From the NCBI GenBank assembly GCA_015068035.1, contig SVLI01000006.1:1-64000 (forward strand): a DNA stretch of 64,000 nt, given 5' to 3'. Positions 33,020 to 40,710 of the stretch are shown here, in pieces; the first letter of the stretch is position 1, and each line of letters opens with the position of its first letter. Under the pieces are notes generated by a model. The model saw nothing but the letters and a program-made list of their open reading frames with translations. It did no database searches and was not told the origin of the DNA. The position numbers were made by a program, and so were the translations under genes. Source of the stretch: Oscillospiraceae bacterium. Its GTDB lineage: Bacteria > Bacillota > Clostridia > Oscillospirales > Oscillospiraceae.

Positions 33020-33093
33020 GCGGGTATAATTCATCGGTAGAATGTGAGCTTCCCAAGCTCAATAGGTGGGTTCGACTCCCATTACCCGCTCCA
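33020..33093 (+). tRNA. tRNA-Gly (anticodon CCC)
   Basis: A 74-nt cloverleaf: GCGGGTA acceptor with TACCCGC, GAGC/GCTC anticodon stem around TTCCCAA with anticodon CCC, GGTTCGACTCC T-arm and encoded CCA. Confidence 0.93.
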
Positions 33094-33095
33094 GG

Positions 33096-33132
33096 AAAAC
33101 AGCCTTTGCCTGTCGGACAAAGGCTGTTTTTT
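33096..33132 (+). terminator. terminator of the tRNA pair
   Basis: AAAACAGCCTTTG pairs with CAAAGGCTGTTTT, followed by T's. Confidence 0.85.
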
Positions 33133-33248
33133 CGCTTGATGCGACAGCATCAAATTTCACAATCTGAAGGATTATTTCACATTGCGCAGCAATATTCCGT
33201 TTCATATGCTATAATGTTTCAAATCAATCCTGCATTTCGGAGGTGTCT

Positions 33249-33716
33249 ATGATCGAATTATACGCGCCGGACATCCGGGACCTGTGGTTCAAGGAACAGC
33301 TTCTTGGCCACGCGCAGACCATGTCCTATAACCACGCTTACGGTGGAACGATCCCCTTTCCGGAAGAGAAGTGGGCCGCGTGGTACGACCGCTGGCTTAT
33401 CCACCACGAGGGCAAGCGCTTTTACCGCTACGTGAAGGCGGGGGATGCCTTCGTCGGCGAGGCGGCCTGGCATTATGACGATGCGCGGCAGCTTTATTTG
33501 GCGGACGTAATCATCTATGCACCCTATCGCAAAAAAGGTTACGGCAGGACGGCGCTCCTTTTGCTGTGTGAAACCGCAAAGGCTCATGGCATAAATGAAC
33601 TTTATGATGAGATTGCCATTGACAATCCGTCTGTCGAACTGTTCCTCAAATGCGGCTTTGCCGAGGTGCTGCGTACAAACGAATATGTTTTGGTGAAAAA
33701 AGAGCTGGGGAATTGA
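33249..33716 (+). CDS. GNAT-family acetyltransferase
   Basis: A 155-residue protein with the GNAT acetyl-CoA motif: LADVIIYAPYRKKGYGRTALLLLCETAKA around residues 92-120, followed by NPSVELFLKCGF, the usual motif B. The N-terminus (MIELYAPDIRDLWFKEQLL) resembles small GNATs that act on small molecules or protein N-termini; the substrate is unknown. CGGAGG lies 5 nt before the ATG at 33249, which is preferred over GTG 33243. Its terminator overlaps the last codons (about 33701-33737). Confidence 0.9.
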   Translation: MIELYAPDIRDLWFKEQLLGHAQTMSYNHAYGGTIPFPEEKWAAWYDRWLIHHEGKRFYRYVKAGDAFVGEAAWHYDDARQLYLADVIIYAPYRKKGYGRTALLLLCETAKAHGINELYDEIAIDNPSVELFLKCGFAEVLRTNEYVLVKKELGN

Positions 33717-33737
33717 CAAATCCCCCGGCTCTTTTTT
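33701..33737 (+). terminator. terminator of the GNAT gene
   Basis: GAGCTGGGGA pairs with TCCCCCGGCTC (one bulge), followed by T7; it overlaps the stop codon. Confidence 0.75.
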
Positions 33738-33749
33738 TGTTCTCTGCTC

Positions 33750-35465
33750 TTATCCTTGCGGGGGCTTAATAGGTATGCCAAGTCGAAAGTAAACCCCCAT
33801 GCGGCGGCCTTCGGACATCTGCCCGTAGACAGTTTCACCGTCCATCTCCCTGTAGAAATGTCCCGTCTCGGCGTTGATGCCGTAGGTCACCTCTCCAGCC
33901 GTGAACAGAACGTCATAGTCGATGCTCTCGTCCTCGGCGATTTCCGCCAATGCAAGCGAGTTATCCAGATCCCCTCTCGCCTCGCCGGTAGCAATCTTGG
34001 TCAAAACTTGCGTGTTGCCTGAACCCTCAATTTCGACGCGGCCGCAATGAAGCGGATCCTCATTATTCATACTTATCTGCGTATACAATTCTTCCAGTGC
34101 ATTATAGTCAAATCCATCTGCCGGGCCTGCTTTGATATTCTCCGTAACAAAGTGAAACATATCCACCGAGCCTATTTTGACCTTCTCCTGCGCTGCGCCT
34201 GAGATTTTAAGATATTGGACGTTCTCCGTACGATTCATAAGGATCCTCACCTCTACGGTTTCGTCGGCGGTATGGAGCAGATACGATAAGACCTGACCCG
34301 TGGCTATTTGTTCCTCCGGATCCTCGAAAGTTTTGAAGCGACTGAGATCGGCTGCGTACAAAAGGTCAAGAAAGGCCTCTTTTTCAAGCTCGTTTGTCCC
34401 CATGTAAAACAACGAAGACATACCGCAAATAACATCAACGGCCAGCACATCCTCCCGCGCGGGAAGCGTCAGGTTTGGATTCCACTCCTTCGGCTCCGTG
34501 AGGATATGTTCATTCGGCACCGGCGTTGCCGTGACCTCGTTGTTCACCGGCGGCGGCGGTACTGTGCCGTCCGTCACAACAGAAATGGCTTTGATGCTTG
34601 ACGAGATGGGCAGATCATCCGCGTCCACGCGAATCAGCGCGTCGGTTACAACCAGCGCGGCACTCTCCATGAACGCGGCAGCCTCGTCCTCGCTGTCGAT
34701 GGGTAAGGCGAAGGTATATTCGCCATAATCGAAGTCGCTGGTGTCGGTTTTGAAATTATTCACGGAAGAGAGATTGGCGTATTCGCTCTCTCCGTTGACG
34801 ATCTTCAGGTAGCGGGGCACATCCCCGGACAGCGCGTTGATGACGACCGTCGCCGCGCCGGATTCTCCGATGTCAACGGATTCCACGGTGAACCAGTCTT
34901 TGCCCGCGATTTTGGCGTCCGGATCGTCGTCGCTGAATTTCGCAACCTTGCCCTCGGTAAGCGGCACGGAAACCGGCGTGATCTCCGTCGGCACGTAAAC
35001 AATCGGCGGGATGACATACAGGGTTTTGACGTCGTCCAGGCCTTTCGCGTCGTATTCATAGACATAGATTCCGTCTGCGGGTTTGCAGCCTGTCATCTGC
35101 AAAACGTTGGTGAAATCGCGGTCCGTTGCAACGATGATGTGCCGGCCGACCTCAAAGTACTCCCCGGCGGTGGTTTTGAATTCCACGGTGATTTCCAGCG
35201 TGTCCCCGCTCAGCTCCGCGTTTGGATAGGACACATCAATGTCATGCCCGCTGCGGGACAGGCGGATGGCCGGAATGATAAGAAATGCCGAAAGCGCCAG
35301 CAGAAGAATCAGGACGGCAGCAAGTAGCATCCATTTCTTCGGCCTTGCCACTCTCCGCCTGGGCGCGCCTGTGCCGGGCTGCGCCTTGTTCATTGCCATG
35401 CCGGCGTCGACGACTTTCTGCTCATCCGCTTCACCAATAAGCTGGAAAAGTTCTTCTTTTTTCAC
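33750..35465 (-). CDS. ECF-linked membrane protein, fused two-domain form (probable anti-sigma factor)
   Basis: A 571-residue protein. A short cytosolic N-terminus (KKEELFQLIGEADEQKVVDAG) precedes one membrane helix at about 45-65 (MLLAAVLILLLALSAFLIIP). Extracytoplasmic domain A (about 70-320) is homologous to the protein at 37148-38005, and domain B (about 340-571, with LPAREDVLAV, EDPLHCGRVE, GINAETGHFYREMDGE) is homologous to the lipoprotein at 36206-37039. The GTG start overlaps the stop of the sigma gene (GTGA), a sign of coupled synthesis and the usual place for an anti-sigma factor. The cytosolic part is short for a ZAS domain and lacks an obvious zinc motif, so the role is inferred. 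Confidence 0.85.
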   Translation of the reverse strand: MKKEELFQLIGEADEQKVVDAGMAMNKAQPGTGAPRRRVARPKKWMLLAAVLILLLALSAFLIIPAIRLSRSGHDIDVSYPNAELSGDTLEITVEFKTTAGEYFEVGRHIIVATDRDFTNVLQMTGCKPADGIYVYEYDAKGLDDVKTLYVIPPIVYVPTEITPVSVPLTEGKVAKFSDDDPDAKIAGKDWFTVESVDIGESGAATVVINALSGDVPRYLKIVNGESEYANLSSVNNFKTDTSDFDYGEYTFALPIDSEDEAAAFMESAALVVTDALIRVDADDLPISSSIKAISVVTDGTVPPPPVNNEVTATPVPNEHILTEPKEWNPNLTLPAREDVLAVDVICGMSSLFYMGTNELEKEAFLDLLYAADLSRFKTFEDPEEQIATGQVLSYLLHTADETVEVRILMNRTENVQYLKISGAAQEKVKIGSVDMFHFVTENIKAGPADGFDYNALEELYTQISMNNEDPLHCGRVEIEGSGNTQVLTKIATGEARGDLDNSLALAEIAEDESIDYDVLFTAGEVTYGINAETGHFYREMDGETVYGQMSEGRRMGVYFRLGIPIKPPQG

Positions 35466-36022
35466 AGGTCATACCCCCTTGCTGTCAGATAATCCTTCAT
35501 TTTGTTCCGAATGCGGTGGAGTGTGACAGAGACGTGACTCTCCGTCATGTCAAATTGTTTGGCGATTTTTGCAAGCGGGAAAGCGTACCAATAACGGCAC
35601 AGGAAAAGGTGGCATTTCTCCTTCGGGAGCGTATCCAGAAAACGGTTGATTTCCCGAATCAGCTCTTTCTTCTCAACTTCCTGCACTGTGCTGTCCGCGC
35701 CGGATACGCACTCGCCCAGTTCGTCAAGGACGAGTTCGATTTCTCCGCTGCCGCGCTTTTGGGCGTGCTTGTGTCGAAATCTGTCAAAGGATAGATTCCG
35801 CGTGATCTTCCCCAAAAAGGCAGACAGAATGTCAGGGCGGCGGGGCGGGATGGCGTTCCATGTCTTTAAGTAGGTGTCATTCACGCATTCTTCCGCGTCC
35901 TCGTGGTTGTCCAAAATGTTCTGTGCGATCGACTTGCAGAAATTGCCGTATTTGGAGGCAGTCTCCGCGATTGCATTGGAGTCTCTCTGCCAGTACAGAT
36001 TTACAATTTCTCTATCATCCAT
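35462..36022 (-). CDS. ECF-type RNA polymerase sigma factor
   Basis: A 186-residue sigma-70 family ECF factor: region 2 at about 20-85 (NHEDAEECVNDTYLKTWNAI, FLGKITRNLSFDRFR) and region 4 at about 130-180 (LPKEKCHLFLCRYWYAFPLAKIA, DMTESHVSVTLHRIRNKMKDYL). The ATG at 36022 has AAGGAGG. Its promoter at 36040-36085 is almost identical to one at 38058-38103, which suggests autoregulation and a second target operon. It is translationally coupled to the membrane protein downstream, the likely anti-sigma factor. Confidence 0.94.
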   Translation of the reverse strand: MDDREIVNLYWQRDSNAIAETASKYGNFCKSIAQNILDNHEDAEECVNDTYLKTWNAIPPRRPDILSAFLGKITRNLSFDRFRHKHAQKRGSGEIELVLDELGECVSGADSTVQEVEKKELIREINRFLDTLPKEKCHLFLCRYWYAFPLAKIAKQFDMTESHVSVTLHRIRNKMKDYLTARGYDL

Positions 36023-36039
36023 GAAATTGACCTCCTTCA

Positions 36040-36085
36040 CTTATACACACGGAAACCGCTGGGAAATCTTACAGGTTTTCAGACA
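36040..36085 (-). promoter_or_regulatory. ECF-type promoter of the sigma operon
   Basis: Minus strand: TGTAAG, 16 nt, CGT within a 46-bp element that matches 42 of 46 bases of the element at 38058-38103. Confidence 0.72.
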
Positions 36086-36120
36086 AATTTTTTGTTTCTC
36101 ATATTATAGCACACGCTGCG

Positions 36121-36161
36121 AAAAAACACCCTTTTGTCCAGCGGACAAAAGGGTGTTTTTT
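36121..36161 (-). terminator. terminator of the split-protein operon
   Basis: A long stem (36121-36139 with 36143-36160) rich in A/T at the ends; works on both strands. Confidence 0.85.
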
Positions 36162-36205
36162 ACAAACGTTGACAGATTCGTTGGCTTCTTTATTGCTCTC
36201 AGATC

Positions 36206-37039
36206 TTATTTTTGCAGAGGTATGTTAAGGTTCACCATAGCCTGCTTGAGTGGGTATTCTTCAAGCTGCGCATAGGCTTTTTCGCCGTCCATCTGCCTGT
36301 AGAAATGTCCCGTCTCGGTGTTGAGTCCGTAGGTCAATTCGCCAACCGTGAACAGAACGTCATAGCTGATGCTCTCGTCCGCAGCGATTTCCGCTTTCGC
36401 AAGCACGCTGTCCAGTTGCCCTCTCGAGTTAGCGGTCTGCGCCTTGTTCAATTTTTGCGTGTCGCCCGAATCCACAAATTCAACGCATCCGCAATGAAGC
36501 GGATCTTCCGTGTTTATTCTGATCTGCGTATTCAATTCATCCAGCGCTTTAGGATCAAACACATCCTCCGGGCCTTTCATGACATTTTTCTGCCCCGCGC
36601 TTGAGATTAAAAGCCATTGGACATCAATATCCGTGCGGATCTCTACCTCTATGGTTTCGTCGGCGGTCTGGAGCAGATACGATGAGGCCAGGCCCCCGGC
36701 CCCGGTCAACTCTTCTGGGACCTCAAAGCTGCTGAGATCGGCTTTGTACAAAAGGTCAAGAACGGCCTCTTTTTCAGATTCGTTTGTACCCATGTAATTA
36801 TAGCTGACAGTACCCAAACCCGCGACACCAACGCCAACAGCCAGCACATCCTCCCGCGCGGGAAGAAGCGCGATCTCTCCGTCTGTGTTCGGCTCGGGCG
36901 TTTCCGTGACCTCGTCTGTGTTCGGTTCTGCCGTTTCTGCGCTTTCATTGACATCCGTGCTCGGCGGCGTTTCTGCGCCGCAGGCGCTCAGCACAAAGCA
37001 CAGGATCACGCATAAAAGAATAAGCCATTTGTTTCGCAT
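36206..37039 (-). CDS. lipoprotein homologous to domain B of the ECF-linked membrane protein
   Basis: A 277-residue lipoprotein with lipobox VLSAC (about residues 14-18), an acidic Thr/Glu/Pro linker and a domain sharing LPAREDVLAV, YMGTNExEKEAxLDLLY, EDPLHCGxVE, YDVLFTxGExTYGxNxETGHFYR with the C-terminal half of the 571-residue protein. AAAAGGAG precedes the ATG at 37039. It is the second gene of the operon from the ECF-type promoter at 38058-38103. Complete domain and own signal peptide show it is not a pseudogene fragment. Confidence 0.87.
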   Translation of the reverse strand: MRNKWLILLCVILCFVLSACGAETPPSTDVNESAETAEPNTDEVTETPEPNTDGEIALLPAREDVLAVGVGVAGLGTVSYNYMGTNESEKEAVLDLLYKADLSSFEVPEELTGAGGLASSYLLQTADETIEVEIRTDIDVQWLLISSAGQKNVMKGPEDVFDPKALDELNTQIRINTEDPLHCGCVEFVDSGDTQKLNKAQTANSRGQLDSVLAKAEIAADESISYDVLFTVGELTYGLNTETGHFYRQMDGEKAYAQLEEYPLKQAMVNLNIPLQK

Positions 37040-37147
37040 AGGGTTTTCACTCCTTTTCAAAAATGGTCTGACATCCGAGTTGATCCCCGGCGTTATTCCC
37101 CCTGCTTATGCCGGTTTGCAAATCACAAAGGACAGCTTGCGGGTGCG

Positions 37148-38005
37148 TCACTCCTTCACAACGGAAAGAGATTTGACGCTTGACGTGACGGCTATATCCT
37201 GTGCGCGCATCTGAACCAGCGCGCCGGAAATATTCAGACTGGACTCCGCCACCAGCGCGGCGGCCGCGTCCGCGTCGTCAGCGGGCACACTAAAGGATAT
37301 TTCAACGGAATCCAAATTATCATCCCCGTCGAAATGCGGCACCGTGCTGCCGCTGTACGTCGTTTCTCCGCTGACAAGCTTCGGCGCGCGGGGCAGAATA
37401 GATTTCGAATATGGATTCATGGCAAGCGTGGTCTTCACCGTGTAGGTGCCGGGCTCAGCCTCTGTGATGTCAATGGATTCCACGGTGAACCAGTCTCCGT
37501 TGGATGAGGAACTCCGTTCTTTGATGTGGTATCTCGCGGACGCACCCACGACGGCCGGCACGGAAACCGACGTGCTCTCCGATTCCGCGAAAAGGATTGG
37601 CGGTTTGACATACAGCTTCTGCCCATCGGGCAGGTCTTTCGCATCGAATTTATACAGAGCGTTTCCCGCGAGTGTGTCTTTGCGGTCTATCATTGGCAAA
37701 ACCTCGGTGAAATCGGGGTCCGTTGCAATGAGAATGTCCCGGCCGATCTCATAGTAATTCGCGGGGGTGCTTTTGTATTCAGCGGAGAGCGTCAGGGTGC
37801 CCCAGCTGATCGTCATATCTGTGCAGACCATCTTGAAGTCCTTTGCGCTGCGCTCAAAGGCCAGACTCAGAAAAAACGTAAGAACCACCGCAAGGACAAT
37901 TATGAGCGCAACAAGTCTCGTCCACTTCTTCTTCGGCGGCTTTTCGCCGCTGCCGCCTGTTGCGTAAAGCAGAAAAGCCGGCATGAAATTTGAAAAGGGA
38001 TGCAT
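37148..38005 (-). CDS. membrane protein homologous to domain A of the ECF-linked protein
   Basis: A ~285-residue protein with a short cytosolic N-terminus, one membrane helix (LVALIIVLAVVLTFFLSLAF, about 32-52) and an extracytoplasmic domain. That domain shares YYEIGRDILIATDPDFTEVL, LYVxPPI and GDWFTVESxDI with domain A of the 571-residue protein. AAGGAGG lies 8 nt before the ATG at 38005; the frame also opens 18 nt earlier, but that codon overlaps the ribosome site. It lies under an ECF-type promoter and an upstream attenuator-like leader. It probably acts with the downstream lipoprotein. Confidence 0.85.
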   Translation of the reverse strand: MHPFSNFMPAFLLYATGGSGEKPPKKKWTRLVALIIVLAVVLTFFLSLAFERSAKDFKMVCTDMTISWGTLTLSAEYKSTPANYYEIGRDILIATDPDFTEVLPMIDRKDTLAGNALYKFDAKDLPDGQKLYVKPPILFAESESTSVSVPAVVGASARYHIKERSSSSNGDWFTVESIDITEAEPGTYTVKTTLAMNPYSKSILPRAPKLVSGETTYSGSTVPHFDGDDNLDSVEISFSVPADDADAAAALVAESSLNISGALVQMRAQDIAVTSSVKSLSVVKE

Positions 38006-38057
38006 AGAATGAACCTCCTTCAAAGGCTTCGGTTTCTTTTGGCCGACGGTCTCTCCA

Positions 38058-38103
38058 CTTATATAAACGGAAACCGCCCGGAAATCTTACAGGTTTTCAG
38101 ACA
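38058..38103 (-). promoter_or_regulatory. ECF-type promoter of the split-protein operon
   Basis: Same 46-bp element as 36040-36085 (42/46 identical): TGTAAG-N16-CGT on the minus strand, about 52 nt before the ATG at 38005. Confidence 0.72.
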
Positions 38104-38119
38104 ATTTTTTGCTGCTTAT

Positions 38120-38305
38120 AAAAAACGCATGAACACCCTTCTGAAAGCGGATGTTCATGCGCCCACACTTGTTGTTTTGCTTCGTCCTCTCCAAATATGG
38201 AGGGATAAACACCGTTGGCTTATGCTGTGGCGCATGAACAGTTTGCTGTGCATATCAAGTTCCTCCATTTCCTGAAGTTTGGCGGGGCAAATGGTACAAT
38301 TACCC
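38120..38305 (-). ncRNA. attenuator-like leader RNA with competing hairpins
   Basis: Minus-strand order: segment A TGTTCATGCGCC (38229-38240), segment B GGCGCATGAACA (38152-38163), segment C TGTTCATGCG (38126-38135), then T6 (38120-38125). B pairs perfectly with A over 12 bp or with C over 10 bp. B-C plus the T run is a terminator, and A-B is its alternative. A lies inside a possible 32-codon reading frame. The transcript would run from the promoter at 38312-38341. Confidence 0.6.
38155..38253 (-). CDS. possible 32-residue leader peptide
   Basis: ATG at 38253 with GGAGG 8 nt upstream; the frame reads MHSKLFMRHSISQRCLSLHI... and ends TSVGA at a TGA inside segment B of the leader RNA. It is cationic with no family. 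Translation through segment A would free B to form the terminator, which is the logic of leader-peptide attenuation. Coding status rests on the promoter, ribosome site and structure only. Confidence 0.4.
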   Translation of the reverse strand: MHSKLFMRHSISQRCLSLHIWRGRSKTTSVGA

Positions 38306-38311
38306 CATCAC

Positions 38312-38341
38312 ACTATATCATGGATAGCCCGGCTCTGTCAA
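38312..38341 (-). promoter_or_regulatory. sigma-A promoter of the leader RNA
   Basis: On the minus strand TTGACA (38336-38341), 18 nt, TATAGT (38312-38317). Confidence 0.68.
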
Positions 38342-38459
38342 GGAGATTTGTGCATCTTGCCGGAAATACCCCTACCAAAAAAGCGGAACTGTTGTTATAA
38401 TTGCCTATTGCGTTTTGCTGCTGTGATTTTCTGTTGCTTTTCTTATGCCGCGGCAAAAT

Positions 38460-38512
38460 AAAAAAGACCCGCGGCGGCGCAGGCGGAAAAACCGTCTGCG
38501 CTTTCGCGGGTC
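38460..38512 (-). terminator. terminator of flavoprotein operon 1
   Basis: GACCCGCG pairs with CGCGGGTC around an inner hairpin, followed by T6 on the minus strand. Confidence 0.85.
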
Positions 38513-38559
38513 CGTGTGCGGCTCAGAAAGCCGCGCTTAAAGAGCTATGTTCGCTTTGC

Positions 38560-40245
38560 TTACTTGGCGGGCTGGATCGGATACTTCTCGATCGGCACAT
38601 CCTCGGTGGACATGGTCATCTGGCCGTCCTCGTTCTTGATGACGATCCACTTGAGCCAATTCTCGTTGTCCATCTCCGGATAGTCCTCACGCAGGAACCA
38701 ACCACGGGACTCCTTGCGCTCCTTGGAGGCAAAGTAGTGCATCTCGGCGGAGAGAACCATGTTCTCGGCCTCGTGGCAGCACAGCACGCCGTGCATATCC
38801 TTGGCCTTCAGCTTCGGCAGCAGGGCCTTGGCTTCCTCGACGAGGGCAACGGCTTCCTTCATGCGGCCTTCCTCCATGTACACGGAGTAGTCGGACGGAG
38901 CCATGGCCTTCTGGATGAGGTAGATGACGTCCTTCTCGGAAACGCCCTCTTCGCGGTACAGCGGGGCATAGATGGTCTCGAAGCACTTGTCGAGCTGGCA
39001 GGGGCAGATCGCGGGCACGTCTTCCAGAGTGCGCTCAGCGATATCGTCCGCGCCGAGGATACCGGCGAACACGGCGTTGAGGATGCCGCTGCCGCGGTTT
39101 CTGGCCGGAGGCGCAGGAACAGCGCCGCAGACGCCGGAGCCGCAGTAGCTCGCGTCACCGATCGCGTACAGACCCTCGATGGTGGTCTGCATGCCGTGGT
39201 CGACCTTGATGCAGGACTGCTCACCGATCAGCATCGGGCAAACTTCCATATCGACGTCGATCTCGCCGTCCTTGTTGTTGAGCTCACGGAACTTGTCGCC
39301 GTAGCGCGGGGGCATCGGGGGACGGCCCTCGCCGGGCTTGCCGCCGCCCATGGGATGGCCCATCTGGCCGTAATCCAGGTGGATCGGGCCGGTGCCGTTG
39401 AGCATGTTGAGGTACCACTCGCGGACAGCCTTGCTGGGGATGTCGGTCTCACGCTTGTCGGTGAAGTTCTTGGTGACGTACTCGTTGTTGGCGTTGTACA
39501 TGAAGTTCTCGCCGAAAACGACCTCGTGGAAGCTCTTCACGCGCACGAGCTGGAAGAAGTTGCCGAACTCGGCATTGCGCATCTCAGCGCCGGCACGGTA
39601 GGCAGCGCCGATACCGTCGCCGCGGCCGCTGCTCCACATGGAGCCGAAGCGGTAGTTCTGGCTGCCGGTGGCGAGAACGACCTTCTTGGCGGAGATGCTG
39701 TAGAAGGTGCCGTCATCCAGGATGCTGTAAGCAGCAGCGCCGATGACCTTGCCGTTATCGGTGAACAGCTCGGCAACAGCGGTCTTGTCCATGATGCGAA
39801 CGCCCAGCTTCTCAGCCGTTCTGCGCATGCGCAGGCACAGGTCGAGCTCGCAGGAGATCATCGCGGTGAAGGGGCCGGTGGGCATAACAGCGTAGCTGCC
39901 GTCCGGCTTCTTGGGGATCTTGATGCCCCACTCGGTCATCTTGTCGAGCATGCCGTGGTTCATCTCGACATACTTGATCATCAGATCCTGGTCGCCCAGA
40001 TAGCAACCGATCTCATTGACGTGGAACTGCAGGAAGTCCATGGGCGTGATCTTGTCAAGCTGGAAGTACTGCAGAACGCCGCCGCCCTTGTTGGCCTTGC
40101 CGCCAAAGCCGGTGACCTGCTTCTCAACGATGAGAACGTCCAGGTCGGGACGCTTTTCTTTCAGTTCAACGGCGCAAACCAGGCCGCCGATACCGCCGCC
40201 TGCGATCAGAACGTCGCAGCTGAGTTCTTTACGGGTAATTTCCAT
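38560..40245 (-). CDS. FAD-dependent oxidoreductase, AprA/fumarate-reductase-like (copy 1)
   Basis: A 561-residue cytosolic flavoprotein of the fumarate reductase/AprA superfamily with no signal peptide. The FAD loop VLIAGGGIGGLVCAVEL is at residues ~12-28, GFGGKANKGGG near 45-56, and GLYAIGDASYCGSGVCGAVP near 345-365 forms the second FAD contact. C-terminal helical domain ends PIQPAK. AGGAGG precedes the ATG at 40245. A dicluster ferredoxin gene lies 16 nt upstream, so electrons probably flow between FAD and the ferredoxin as in AprAB. No adenylylsulfate pathway genes are present, so sulfate reduction is unlikely; reduction or oxidation of an organic substrate is inferred. Confidence 0.9.
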   Translation of the reverse strand: MEITRKELSCDVLIAGGGIGGLVCAVELKEKRPDLDVLIVEKQVTGFGGKANKGGGVLQYFQLDKITPMDFLQFHVNEIGCYLGDQDLMIKYVEMNHGMLDKMTEWGIKIPKKPDGSYAVMPTGPFTAMISCELDLCLRMRRTAEKLGVRIMDKTAVAELFTDNGKVIGAAAYSILDDGTFYSISAKKVVLATGSQNYRFGSMWSSGRGDGIGAAYRAGAEMRNAEFGNFFQLVRVKSFHEVVFGENFMYNANNEYVTKNFTDKRETDIPSKAVREWYLNMLNGTGPIHLDYGQMGHPMGGGKPGEGRPPMPPRYGDKFRELNNKDGEIDVDMEVCPMLIGEQSCIKVDHGMQTTIEGLYAIGDASYCGSGVCGAVPAPPARNRGSGILNAVFAGILGADDIAERTLEDVPAICPCQLDKCFETIYAPLYREEGVSEKDVIYLIQKAMAPSDYSVYMEEGRMKEAVALVEEAKALLPKLKAKDMHGVLCCHEAENMVLSAEMHYFASKERKESRGWFLREDYPEMDNENWLKWIVIKNEDGQMTMSTEDVPIEKYPIQPAK

Positions 40246-40261
40246 GTCTTTCATCCTCCTG

Positions 40262-40507
40262 TTACGCGTAGCGCTCAAAGTGCTGCAGCAGGTGCTCGCT
40301 GGAATGATCCGGGATGACCTTGATCGCTTCCTTGGCACAGACGCTCTGGCAGTAGAAGCAGTGCTCGCAGTCCTCAACATACTTGAAGACCGGCTTCTTC
40401 GCCTCGGCATCCCAGCGGATGACGTCTACGAAGCAAGCCTTGTAGCACAGCTGGCAACCGACGCACTTCTCGGGATCGAACTCGATTTTGTGATTAGTGA
40501 AAATCAT
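40262..40507 (-). CDS. dicluster [4Fe-4S] ferredoxin subunit (copy 1)
   Basis: An 81-residue ferredoxin with two cluster motifs, Cys15-x2-Cys-x2-Cys-x3-Cys25 and Cys47-x2-Cys-x2-Cys-x3-Cys57. It is the electron-transfer partner of the flavoprotein directly downstream. It differs from copy 2 (42410-42655) by a single residue (Lys7/Arg7), so the pair was duplicated recently or is kept identical by conversion. It is the first gene of an operon with a LysR-type box at fixed distance. Confidence 0.93.
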   Translation of the reverse strand: MIFTNHKIEFDPEKCVGCQLCYKACFVDVIRWDAEAKKPVFKYVEDCEHCFYCQSVCAKEAIKVIPDHSSEHLLQHFERYA

Positions 40508-40539
40508 ATATAATCACACCTCCATATAAATCTTTCGCA

Positions 40540-40597
40540 ATTTTATCATATTCGACGTGAATTAGCTAATATACTTATGGTAAAAATAATATAACCC
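40540..40597 (-). promoter_or_regulatory. promoter and LysR-type box of flavoprotein operon 1
   Basis: -10 TAAAAT at 40540-40545 on the minus strand; box beginning ACTTATGGTAAA (plus-strand reading) at 40573, 27 nt away. The same box and spacing occur at 42692-42749. Confidence 0.7.
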
Positions 40598-40625
40598 GAC
40601 GGTTAAGAAAACGACACAAAAGGCG

Positions 40626-40668
40626 GAAAAATGCAAGCGCAGACGGGTTTAACCGCCTGCGCTTTTGT
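40626..40668 (-). terminator. terminator of flavoprotein operon 2
   Basis: AAGCGCAGACGGG pairs with CCGCCTGCGCTT (small mismatch), T-rich on the minus strand. Confidence 0.78.
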
Positions 40669-40710
40669 TCATTTTGTGCCAAAAAGCCGAACGGCAATGG
40701 AATGCGTTCC

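Noticed and set aside
36206-38005. Frameshifted pseudogene of the 571-residue membrane protein
   Set aside because: Each half has its own ribosome site, signal peptide or membrane helix, and complete domain, so they are two real genes.
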